Below, piece by piece: positions 1-5,767 of a DNA stretch of 12,476 bases. The DNA lies in contig CAZGKM010000021.1 of NCBI GenBank assembly GCA_964526325.1, positions 1 through 12,476 on the forward strand, written 5' to 3'. The translations under genes and the position numbers were made by a program. Position 1 is the first letter of the stretch; each line of letters opens with the position of its first letter. The notes beneath the pieces are model-generated. The model worked only from the letters and a program-made list of their open reading frames with translations. It did not search any database and was not told where the DNA came from. The DNA is from JACPHD01 sp964526325. Its GTDB lineage: Bacteria > Patescibacteriota > Patescibacteriia > Patescibacteriales > GWC2-42-12.

Positions 1-186
1 GGCGTTATAATGCTCTTAATTCTTATTTTGTCCGCTTCAATAACCGGCTCATTAGTTCTTGGCAAGCCGATATTATTATATTTGGACGGTAAGAAGACCG
101 AAGCTATAAAATTGTTGTTTTATACCATAATTTGCTTGTTTATTCTGCTTCTACTTGTCATAAGCGGGATGTTGTTGTTAAAATAG
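1..186 (+). CDS. C-terminal fragment of a small membrane protein
   Basis: Frame 1 is open from the left edge to a TAG at 184-186, giving at least 61 residues; the start lies outside the window. The visible part contains two hydrophobic stretches, at about residues 1-25 and 38-60, separated by a short hydrophilic loop containing LDGKKTEA. This suggests two membrane-spanning helices, with the chain ending in LLLK. No catalytic motif is visible and I do not recognise the family. The tRNA gene starts 10 bases downstream, so the two may be co-transcribed. It could be a small channel, a holin-like protein or simply a hypothetical membrane protein; the fragment does not discriminate. Confidence 0.6.
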   Translation, partial: GVIMLLILILSASITGSLVLGKPILLYLDGKKTEAIKLLFYTIICLFILLLLVISGMLLLK

Positions 187-196
187 ATAAGAATTT

Positions 197-283
197 GGAG
201 AGATACCAAAGTGGTCGAATGGGCCGCACTCGAAATGCGGTAGGGGCGCAAGCTCCTCTAGGGTTCGAATCCCTATCTCTCCG
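197..283 (+). tRNA. tRNA-Ser, anticodon CGA
   Basis: A complete class II tRNA can be folded. The acceptor stem GGAGAGA (197-203) pairs with TCTCTCC (276-282), with discriminator G283. The anticodon stem CCGCA/TGCGG (224-228/236-240) closes the loop CTCGAAA, giving anticodon CGA at 231-233, which reads UCG serine codons. The long variable arm (243-257) has stem GGGGC/GCTCC with a GCAA loop, as expected for serine tRNAs. The T arm is TAGGG-TTCGAAT-CCCTA. The gene does not encode CCA: the discriminator is followed by CATG. A second copy of its 3' end, which does carry CCA, lies downstream at 481-499. Confidence 0.95.
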
Positions 284-287
284 CATG

Positions 288-324
288 AAATATTTTATTC
301 GGCTCTACGCCGAATAAAATATTT
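288..324 (+). terminator. 16-bp hairpin after tRNA-Ser
   Basis: A perfect 16-bp inverted repeat (288-303 with 309-324) encloses a TCTAC loop. It starts five bases after the tRNA discriminator base. The GC part of the stem (CGGC/GCCG) sits next to the loop and the 3' arm ends in ATTTT, so it could work as an intrinsic terminator and as a 3' processing boundary for the tRNA. The U-tract is short and lies largely within the stem. Confidence 0.65.
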
Positions 325-334
325 TAAGTTGATT

Positions 335-499
335 TAGGATTCGAACGGGCAGAAGCGAGACAAGCTTAAGCCGCTATTCCGGCGGCGAAAAGCGCAGTCA
401 AGCGTCGATAAGCGCGACCTAAGAAGCGCTTAGCTCTGCCCAGGGCAACGAAGCCCGAGCGGAAGCGAGGGCGAGGCGTAAATCCCTATCTCTCCGCCA
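335..499 (+). repeat. split second copy of tRNA-Ser 3' end with GC-rich structured insert
   Basis: Bases 481-497 repeat the 17 bases at 268-284 of the tRNA exactly, and are followed by an encoded CCA at 497-499. Bases 335-345 (TAGGATTCGAA) match the tRNA T-arm TAGGGTTCGAA with one change. Between them lies about 135 bp of GC-rich sequence that can fold. GGGCAGA (347-353) pairs with TCTGCCC (435-441); inside are GCCGC/GCGGC (370-374/382-386) and GTCG/CGAC (404-407/415-418); GGGC/GCCC (443-446/453-456) follows. The tail is rich in a gcgag-type motif. It reads like a displaced tRNA 3' end, or a tRNA remnant, interrupted by a small mobile or structured element. No integrase is nearby. Confidence 0.6.
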
Positions 500-517
500 A
501 TAAATTAAAATAATATC

Positions 518-850
518 ATGCAGTTTAAAGCTCCTAAAAATACTTCTGGATATTTTTGGACAAGCCATGTTCTTGGGAAGATGCAATATTACGGGTTAAG
601 CGGGCAAAGAATATTGCGCGCAATAAATAATCCGGCGAGAATTGAAGAAGGTGTGGCTGAAAATACGATCGCAATCATGCAGCCGGCCTCAATAAATAAA
701 AAGAAAACCTGGAGTTCGGAAATTTGGGCTATGTATCAGAAGGAAAATGGCAAATATAAAATTATAAGCGCTTGGCGCTTTCCCGGAATAAGCCCGAAAA
801 AAAATTTTATTCCCGAAGAAATAATCAATGAAGCGAAAGGTTTTTTTTAG
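518..850 (+). CDS. DUF4258-like small conserved hypothetical protein
   Basis: This 110-residue soluble protein has no signal peptide or membrane segment. The first half, with SHVLGKMQYYGLS (16-28) then RILRAINNPARIEEG (31-45), resembles the H-x-x-x-x-M-x-x-x-G-L-S ... P-x-x-I pattern of DUF4258 proteins. These are small folds related to RelE/BrnT-like toxins, but are often of unknown role. The second half has an aromatic beta-like stretch (WSSEIWAMYQ, 65-74; KYKIISAWRFPG, 79-90). I know similar sequences as a recurrent small protein type in Patescibacteria, without an assigned function. The ATG has no clear Shine-Dalgarno site. The gene stops at TAG (848-850), eight bases before a strong promoter. 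No antitoxin-like partner is visible, so a toxin call is not supported. Confidence 0.7.
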   Translation: MQFKAPKNTSGYFWTSHVLGKMQYYGLSGQRILRAINNPARIEEGVAENTIAIMQPASINKKKTWSSEIWAMYQKENGKYKIISAWRFPGISPKKNFIPEEIINEAKGFF

Positions 851-857
851 AGTAAGC

Positions 858-886
858 TTGACATATCAGCCAACTCCTGCTATACT
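858..886 (+). promoter_or_regulatory. near-consensus sigma70-type promoter upstream of the RRM gene
   Basis: TTGACA (858-863) is followed by a 17-base spacer and TATACT (881-886). A transcript would start near 893 and reach the RRM gene at 1176 after a leader of about 280 nt. That leader first meets a small hairpin (913-919/925-931) and then the 165-bp fold-back at 934-1098. No competing promoter is obvious between the fold-back and the gene. Confidence 0.75.
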
Positions 887-933
887 GCTTTTGTAAGAGT
901 TATTTTACTTTTCTTATGCTTTTAGCGTAAGAG

Positions 934-1098
934 AGGGTCTGTCACCAAATACCATTTCTACTGCAATTTAAAATTTTGGCTGCAAATTTTTATAAAGCTC
1001 GTTAGCTTATATTTAAACATATAAACCTCCTCGCTTTATAAAATTTTCGCACAGAATTTTTAAATTTCGTTACGAAAGCGTATTTGGCGACAGACCCT
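934..1098. repeat. 165-bp fold-back element (MITE-like or structured leader)
   Basis: The two ends form a 19-bp inverted repeat, 934-952 against 1080-1098, with a single difference that still allows a G-U pair in RNA. The interior is also self-complementary: the TTTATAAAGC part near 990-1000 faces GCTTTATAAAATTTT near 1034-1048, and the AT-rich blocks near 960-985 and 1048-1075 face each other. There is no coding capacity. The 19-bp ends and non-coding palindromic body suit a miniature inverted-repeat element. The position between a promoter and the RRM gene also allows a role as an RNA structure in the leader. No clear target-site duplication is seen beyond a 2-base AG on each side. Confidence 0.65.
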
Positions 1099-1175
1099 AG
1101 GTCAAAATAAAGAAAGTCGACTTACATTTAATTATTACGGGATTTAGAATATCCCTAAAAGCGTTAAGAAAAGTT

Positions 1176-1511
1176 ATGAACAAAAAATTATACGTTGGTG
1201 GTTTGTCCTATTCAACCACCGAAGGCGGTTTAAAAGATGCTTTTTCTCAGGCCGGCACCGTAGTCTCAGCCATCGTTATCATGGATAAGATGACTGGCAG
1301 ATCAAAAGGTTTCGGTTTCGTTGAAATGTCAACTGAAGAAGAAGCGACAGCCGCTATCGACATGTTCAACGGCAAAGAGCTTGATGGTCGCGCAGTTACT
1401 GTCAATGAGGCCAGACCTCAGGAAGACAGACCGAAAAGAAGTTTCGGTGGTAATGGCGGCGGCAGAAGCTTTGATCGCAATCGCGACAGCCGTGGCGGAA
1501 GTAATTGGTAA
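1176..1511 (+). CDS. RRM-domain RNA-binding protein with Gly/Arg-rich tail
   Basis: This 111-residue protein is a single RNA recognition motif followed by a disordered tail. RNP2 is LYVGGL (5-10). RNP1 is KGFGFVEM (44-51), with the aromatic residues that stack on RNA bases. The tail (about 82-111) is rich in Gly, Arg, Ser and Asn and ends in Trp. This layout matches the bacterial Rbp family known from cyanobacteria and many candidate phyla, which bind single-stranded RNA; cyanobacterial members are often cold-induced. An RNA-chaperone role here is inferred. The ATG has only a weak purine-rich stretch upstream (AAGAAAAG). A promoter lies about 290 bases upstream and a strong terminator follows, so the gene is probably monocistronic. 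The long leader, interrupted by a fold-back, is unusual. Confidence 0.95.
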   Translation: MNKKLYVGGLSYSTTEGGLKDAFSQAGTVVSAIVIMDKMTGRSKGFGFVEMSTEEEATAAIDMFNGKELDGRAVTVNEARPQEDRPKRSFGGNGGGRSFDRNRDSRGGSNW

Positions 1512-1561
1512 AAAGATTATTTCAGATAAACCCCCACACCAAAGTTGGTGTGAGGGTGAAA

Positions 1562-1590
1562 AACACCCTCGAGAGATCGGGGGTGTTTTT
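1562..1590 (+). terminator. intrinsic terminator after the RRM gene
   Basis: AACACCC (1562-1568) pairs with GGGTGTT (1581-1587). The stem continues through TCGA/TCGG to about 11 bp around a GAGA loop, and a T-run follows. A second hairpin just upstream, CACACCAA/TTGGTGTG (1535-1542/1545-1552), precedes it. Confidence 0.9.
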
Positions 1591-1665
1591 ATTTGTATTT
1601 TTTATGATTAATTGTTAAAATTAAACCGTAATTATTAATTAAGCTTGTTAAAATTATTTAAATTT

Positions 1666-1917
1666 ATGACAGAAGAAAAAACAACCAGAGAAGAATTTAA
1701 AGTGGCCGGCCATGAAATTCTGGCTAAAGTTAAGGAGCTCGTAAAAGAAGGCAATGCGCGCCGGATTATTATTAAGGATGAAAAAGGCAGTACGCTGATT
1801 GAACTACCTTTAACTTTAGGCGCAGTCGGAGCTTTAATAGTGCCGGTACTCGCCGCAGTCGGAGCTTTGGCCGCTTTAGTGGCTAATTGCACTATTATAG
1901 TAGAAAAAAGACAATAA
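1666..1917 (+). CDS. DUF4342 domain protein
   Basis: This 83-residue protein starts at the ATG at 1666; an in-frame TTG at 1645 would add seven residues but is less likely. The N-terminal half is helical and charged (REEFKVAGHEILAKVKELVKEG). It is followed by the RRIIIKDEKGSTLIELPLTLG stretch that typifies DUF4342, then a hydrophobic Ala/Val/Leu-rich segment (about 49-75) and a short TIIVEKRQ tail. DUF4342 has no assigned biochemical role to my knowledge. The hydrophobic segment suggests membrane association or a buried core helix. The exonuclease gene starts eight bases after the stop, so the two are probably co-transcribed. I see no clear promoter; the upstream region is AT-rich without a good -35/-10 pair. 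The 14-base string GCAGTCGGAGCTTT occurs twice within the gene. Confidence 0.88.
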   Translation: MTEEKTTREEFKVAGHEILAKVKELVKEGNARRIIIKDEKGSTLIELPLTLGAVGALIVPVLAAVGALAALVANCTIIVEKRQ

Positions 1918-1925
1918 TTTATTAT

Positions 1926-2726
1926 ATGCCAAAAATAAAAAAAATAACCGATTTAATTTCCTTAGACAAGCCTTTGGTGATTTTTGATTTGGAAACTACC
2001 GGCTTGTCGGTTAATTTAGACAGAATCGTGGAAATCGCTTATATAAAAATTACGTCTGATGGCCAGATTTTAAAAGGCGATTGTTTTTTAAATCCGGAAA
2101 TGAAAATTCCGGCCGAAGCGTTCGCCATTCATGGCATCTCGGATGATAAAGTAAAAGATCAGCCGGCTTTTAAAGATAAAGCCGAAGAGTTTTATGAAAT
2201 ATTCAATGGTTGCTATTATAGCGGCTTTAACGTTCTGACTTTTGATTTACCCATGCTTAAGCGGGAGTTTTTAAGGGTTGGCTTGGACTTTGATTACGCC
2301 AATTCTAAAATTATTGACGCCAAGGTGATTTATCATTATATGGAACAGCGGACTTTGGCCGCGGCCTATAAATTTTATTGTAAAAAGGAGCATGCTGACG
2401 CGCATAGCGCTTTAGGCGATGTTGAAGCTACGGCTAAAATTTTAACCAAGCAGCTTGAAAAATATAAGGAGACCAGAGATTGGGATTTTATTTATAAAAT
2501 TCATCACGCTGCTGACGACCGTTTCGTAGATACGGACAGAAAATTTTATTGGCGAGGCGGCGAAGCTTATTTTTCTTTTTCAAAACATAAAGACCGGCCC
2601 TTGGCCGAAATAGCTCAATGCGATCCGGGTTTTTTAAATTGGATTTTATCCGCGGATTTTTCCGAGGAAACCAAAAATATCGTTAAAAACGCTTTGAACG
2701 GCGAGTTGCCGAAAAAGGGTAGTTAG
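1926..2726 (+). CDS. DnaQ-like DEDDh 3'-5' exonuclease with ExoX-like C-terminus
   Basis: This 266-residue protein carries all three exonuclease motifs. Exo I is DLETTGL with D21 and E23; Exo II is GFNVLTFDLPML with D107; Exo III is HSALGDVEATA with H160 and D165. It therefore belongs to the DEDDh group, which removes nucleotides from DNA or RNA 3' ends using two metal ions. The C-terminal part (about 205-255, FYWRGGEAYFSFSKHKDRPLAEI) resembles the small domain found at the end of exonuclease X-like proteins and in DUF3820. This points to a repair or processing nuclease rather than the polymerase III proofreading subunit. The ATG at 1926 follows the DUF4342 stop by eight bases, so the pair likely forms an operon. 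No good Shine-Dalgarno site is seen. Confidence 0.93.
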   Translation: MPKIKKITDLISLDKPLVIFDLETTGLSVNLDRIVEIAYIKITSDGQILKGDCFLNPEMKIPAEAFAIHGISDDKVKDQPAFKDKAEEFYEIFNGCYYSGFNVLTFDLPMLKREFLRVGLDFDYANSKIIDAKVIYHYMEQRTLAAAYKFYCKKEHADAHSALGDVEATAKILTKQLEKYKETRDWDFIYKIHHAADDRFVDTDRKFYWRGGEAYFSFSKHKDRPLAEIAQCDPGFLNWILSADFSEETKNIVKNALNGELPKKGS

Positions 2727-2787
2727 ATTTTTTATTTTTTTGAATACAATATCAAGTGTCACCCTATGGCGTTAACCGTACAAATTA

Positions 2788-2816
2788 TTGACTTTATTTT
2801 CATTTTATGTTATATT
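2788..2816 (+). promoter_or_regulatory. promoter of the two-helix membrane protein gene
   Basis: TTGACT (2788-2793), a 17-base spacer and TATATT (2811-2816) give a near-consensus sigma70-type promoter. It lies about 60 bases before the AAGGAG ribosome-binding site at 2868-2873. Confidence 0.75.
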
Positions 2817-2880
2817 AGAAAATCGTACATTAATATTTTTTTACTTTTATTAATAGAATAAACAAACAAGGAGACTCGTA

Positions 2881-3171
2881 ATGTTAAAAAAAATTATTAA
2901 TTGGGCGAAAGGTTTAGATTGGGACATAGTCTCTAGCAATTCAATAGGGCTAATTGCAATTCTGCCTATCTGTTTCATCGGTTTAATCTATGGCGCCATG
3001 TTATTGTGGTCGCCAGGAGCAAATGTAATAATCTCAAAATATCCAAACTCTGAAGAAGCAGGAATGCTTCTAATCGGAGGTTGGGGAATGTTGTTTTCAG
3101 TAGTTATTGCAGCGATATTTTCCCTAATTTTTTTTGGGAAACCTTTATTACAAGAGTTGACAAAAAGTTAA
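2881..3171 (+). CDS. two-helix membrane protein of unknown function
   Basis: This 96-residue protein has a short amphipathic N-terminus (MLKKIINWAKGLDWDI) and two hydrophobic helices at about residues 22-45 and 63-87. A polar loop (NVIISKYPNSEEAG) joins them, and the tail is charged. There are no enzymatic motifs and I do not recognise the family. Unlike most genes here it has a clear Shine-Dalgarno sequence (AAGGAG, seven bases before ATG), its own promoter and its own terminator. It is therefore a self-contained, probably well-expressed transcription unit. Possible roles include a small membrane regulator or a subunit of an envelope complex, but nothing in the sequence decides between these. 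Confidence 0.75.
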   Translation: MLKKIINWAKGLDWDIVSSNSIGLIAILPICFIGLIYGAMLLWSPGANVIISKYPNSEEAGMLLIGGWGMLFSVVIAAIFSLIFFGKPLLQELTKS

Positions 3172-3203
3172 CTCAATTAAACAAATCTTAATAAAATTAC
3201 TAC

Positions 3204-3236
3204 CCGCCACCAGTATTACCAGGTGGCGGTTTTTTA
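3204..3236 (+). terminator. intrinsic terminator after the membrane protein gene
   Basis: CCGCCACC (3204-3211) pairs perfectly with GGTGGCGG (3222-3229) around a 10-base loop, followed by a run of seven T residues. Confidence 0.93.
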
Positions 3237-3286
3237 ATTACTTTTTAATTTTTACGAATATCCTAAGAGTAAGCGAACAGGCGGTT

Positions 3287-3625
3287 TTAAGCAAATCTGA
3301 ATAGGATTATAATTGAAATTATTGCCAGAGCAATTCCGAATATTTCAAAAGAATTTATTTTTTCTTTGAAATAAAATACGCTAACTAAAGTTAATAAAAC
3401 AATACAGCCAACTCCATACAAAACGCCTAAAGTAAAAAGCTTATTTTTTCTCATAACAAAAAACCAGCCAAAGGCCGTAAGGCCATAAATAACAGCTCCT
3501 AAAATGAGCATTCGCCAGCCGGAAAAAGCGTTTTGCAATGAAGCATGTTTTATAAAAGCATCGGCAAGAACGGTTATGGCGCTTAATCCTATTCCTATTA
3601 ATAATGTAATTAAAATTGTATTCAT
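3287..3625 (-). CDS. four-helix DMT-superfamily (EamA/SMR-like) transporter
   Basis: This 112-residue protein is almost entirely hydrophobic, with four predicted helices at about 3-22, 36-57, 64-85 and 93-111. The C-terminal half (VLLTLVSVFYFKEKINSFEI, then FGIALAIISIIIL) matches the end pattern of EamA and small multidrug resistance proteins, where a short EK(I/L) turn precedes the last helix. Members work as dimers in the inner membrane, exporting cations, metabolites or lipid-linked sugars. The membrane-embedded glutamate near position 14 that defines classical SMR pumps such as EmrE is absent; an Asp occurs at 22. It is therefore better called a DMT-type half transporter of unknown substrate. 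It lies 12 bases after the stop of the 595-residue protein on the same strand, so co-transcription is likely. Confidence 0.8.
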   Translation of the reverse strand: MNTILITLLIGIGLSAITVLADAFIKHASLQNAFSGWRMLILGAVIYGLTAFGWFFVMRKNKLFTLGVLYGVGCIVLLTLVSVFYFKEKINSFEIFGIALAIISIIILFRFA

Positions 3626-3637
3626 GATTGATTAAAT

Positions 3638-5425
3638 TTAATATCTTTCAGCTGTGCCGGTGCGCGTGCAAACAGTTTCTTCTTCGCTGCCGGTTTCATA
3701 ATTCATGCTTGTCCAGCGGCTTATACTTTTAGCATCAACATGAGCTTTGCCGTCGCTAAAATAAAATTGATAATAATCCGTGTCAATATAACCATCGCTA
3801 TTTTCTTCAAAAGAAACATAACCGCTTGGATTAATTTCCGCGTACTTATATCCATCCACCGGACTGCCATACTTTATTTTATTATTTTCAACAAAAACAG
3901 CGAATCCGCCCGGACTAGTTTGCTGATCCGCATTATATCCGATGCAAGATAAGGTTGCCCAGCGAAGATTCGGGCTTTTGTATGTTCCATCCCATGATGC
4001 GTTAGCGGTTGTTGGCGCGGTTACGGTCGGAGCGGGCTTTTTTGTAGTAGTTTTTGCCGGAGTTGCCGTTTGTTCGCTGATTTTCGGGGTAGCCGGAGGA
4101 GCTGTATCCTTTTCTCCCTGGGAAATAGCTCCGTCACTGGGTATTTCATGTCCTCCCGCGGCCGATGGCATGCTCGGTTCAATGCCGGCAATATCCGCCG
4201 CTTCCTCCCAGACCTTATCCCAAGAGGAACTCTTGCTTATATTTATTTTGCCGGCCGCATAATTTTTGGCCGCTTCATAAATATCAGTCGTCGCTTCCAT
4301 GACTTCCGGAACGCAAAAATTCTTTCCATTATAAGCGGTGAAACAAGTTTTTCTGATATCCGAGGAATAACTATGAGGAGTATAGCCTTTTAATTCTTCC
4401 AATAATTTTAATTTGATTTTTTCTGCTTTTTTCTCCGGAGCCTCCTGCTTGTTTTTTTCTATTGGCGCTTGCGCTGTTCCGGTGTTTTTGCATTTGCCAT
4501 AAGTAGGGCTGCCTACAACGGTATCAACGGCACAGCCTGCTCCAACTTCCGGGATATCTTCCAATTGCAAAAGTTCGTATTTCGCGAAAGTGGTGTTTAT
4601 AAGATTAAATGATAATGATTCTGGAGACGAATGCAAAATTCCGTTTAACCAATGTTTTTGGATTAATAAATTAGCGGCGATTCTTTTCATTGCCTCTTTG
4701 TCCTTATTTTTGATAGCGGCATCGCCCTGCTCTTTAAGCTCGGCTATTTTTTTTACGCTAGCGGACAGAAAATCCAAAGCCTCGGCATCGCTGATTATAA
4801 GGCGAAAATCTCCCGGCTGTTCTTTTAGTTTTTCCCAGCCGCCGCTTTTTGTTTCTAAAGCGTCTCCGGACCAAGCCAGAGAAGTCAAGCGATAATCTTT
4901 TAAAACATCGGGCGCGGCAAGCGAATTCAAATTATCAATTACCGCCAAGGTTGAACTTGAAATTTTTTCCCAATCAATTTCCGCGTCTTTAAGCAAGCCG
5001 GTTTCAATTTTCATTAAAGCCAGTTCGGCCAAATTTTCTTGGACCGCCGATAAAGCAATTTCCGTACCGAGAGGACGCAAAGAGTACATATAGATCGAGA
5101 CGGCCGCGGCCATAACAGCCAATAAAATACCGGTAGTCGCAAATAGTGGCCGAGAAAAAATCAATTTAAAGAATTTAGCGATGCCTTTAAAAATTAAAGT
5201 AACCAGCCAGATTATTAGCGCGAACATAACTCCTAAGGCAAGGGCTATTAAAAAAATTTTCAGATTAGAGCTTTTAATAGCGGCGTCCGTATTAGGTGAT
5301 GAATAGATTAAGTAAGCGAAAAGAATAGTGCTTAGAGCAAGGCCGAAAAACAAACGAAATATTTTAAATTTATTGGGTTTTTTCCCTAAATCGCTTGTTT
5401 GATTGTTTTGAGTTTTTAAATTCAT
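3638..5425 (-). CDS. large membrane-anchored extracytoplasmic protein of unknown function
   Basis: This 595-residue protein begins with a cytoplasmic Lys-rich start and three transmembrane helices (about 23-43, 55-80 and 94-114). A mostly helical charged region (about 120-290) follows. The next segment has possible cysteine pairs (298/312 and 361/371), then a long Pro/Thr/Ala-rich low-complexity linker (about 417-475). The C-terminal domain (about 477-595) starts WDGTYKSP, is rich in Tyr, Gly and Asp, and contains C494 and C586. Six cysteines restricted to the region after the helices suggest disulfides outside the cytoplasm. The helical part somewhat resembles DUF5667-like putative extracytoplasmic domains, but I cannot assign a family. 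The layout is that of a surface protein with a stalk and a terminal binding domain. It is probably transcribed with the downstream transporter; no clear promoter or Shine-Dalgarno site is visible. Confidence 0.8.
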   Translation of the reverse strand: MNLKTQNNQTSDLGKKPNKFKIFRLFFGLALSTILFAYLIYSSPNTDAAIKSSNLKIFLIALALGVMFALIIWLVTLIFKGIAKFFKLIFSRPLFATTGILLAVMAAAVSIYMYSLRPLGTEIALSAVQENLAELALMKIETGLLKDAEIDWEKISSSTLAVIDNLNSLAAPDVLKDYRLTSLAWSGDALETKSGGWEKLKEQPGDFRLIISDAEALDFLSASVKKIAELKEQGDAAIKNKDKEAMKRIAANLLIQKHWLNGILHSSPESLSFNLINTTFAKYELLQLEDIPEVGAGCAVDTVVGSPTYGKCKNTGTAQAPIEKNKQEAPEKKAEKIKLKLLEELKGYTPHSYSSDIRKTCFTAYNGKNFCVPEVMEATTDIYEAAKNYAAGKINISKSSSWDKVWEEAADIAGIEPSMPSAAGGHEIPSDGAISQGEKDTAPPATPKISEQTATPAKTTTKKPAPTVTAPTTANASWDGTYKSPNLRWATLSCIGYNADQQTSPGGFAVFVENNKIKYGSPVDGYKYAEINPSGYVSFEENSDGYIDTDYYQFYFSDGKAHVDAKSISRWTSMNYETGSEEETVCTRTGTAERY

Positions 5426-5486
5426 AAAATTTTTATTACTTTATTTTTTGTATGAATAAAAGAATAAGTAACAAGCGGAGGGATTT

Positions 5487-5543
5487 TGCACAACGGCTTC
5501 GCAATATCTGAAGTTTTTGTAACCAGATATGAGTTGTTGTGCG
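5487..5543 (+). repeat. 57-base attC-like hairpin at the left island edge
   Basis: The outer arm TGCACAAC (5487-5494) pairs with GTTGTGCG (5536-5543), perfectly apart from one T-G pair. The inner arm ATATCTG (5504-5510) pairs with CAGATAT (5524-5530). The unpaired spacers between the arms are unequal (nine and five bases), and the terminal loop is 13 bases. Two stems separated by an asymmetric bulge, with outer arms ending AAC/GTT, resemble integron attC recombination sites. However, the outer arms do not fully fit the RYYYAAC/GTTRRRY consensus and no integrase is seen. Its left half matches 12027-12046 at 17 of 20 bases. Confidence 0.6.
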
Positions 5544-5612
5544 ATGTAAATTTTTTATCTCGCTTTAATTGAACTAAATCTTTTCTAACAGAAAAGAAAA
5601 TTTGATTTTTTT
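5536..5612. repeat. left inverted repeat of the island
   Basis: Bases 5536-5560 match the reverse complement of 12010-12034 at 22 of 25 positions. Bases 5594-5612 match the reverse complement of 11957-11975 at all 19 positions. The spacing between blocks is nearly equal on both sides (33 versus 34 bases). The repeat overlaps the right arm of the hairpin at 5487-5543. Confidence 0.7.
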
Positions 5613-5614
5613 CG

Positions 5615-5665
5615 TTTTGGGCAAAGGACAGAGGGGATTAAGGGGTGAATGCCCTTTGTCCAAAA
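5615..5665. other. 16-bp imperfect hairpin inside the left island edge
   Basis: Bases 5615-5630 (TTTTGGGCAAAGGACA) face 5650-5665 (TGCCCTTTGTCCAAAA) with 14 Watson-Crick pairs, one G-T and one A-C, around a 19-base loop rich in GGGG. It directly follows the left inverted repeat. It has no T-run, so it is not a typical terminator. The rest of 5426-5757 holds the attC-like hairpin, the inverted repeat and AT-rich sequence, with no gene. Confidence 0.5.
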
Positions 5666-5767
5666 CCCCTAATTATATTATACTATATTTATGTAATTCT
5701 ATAAATATTTAGTAACATGAGGATTAAACGAAAATTGAGTGTGGCGTGGTTTGCTACATTCAACATT

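Noticed and set aside
3740..4895. Several plus-strand open frames of about 70-107 codons.
   Set aside because: They lie antisense inside the well-supported 595-residue minus-strand gene and lack start signals or family features.
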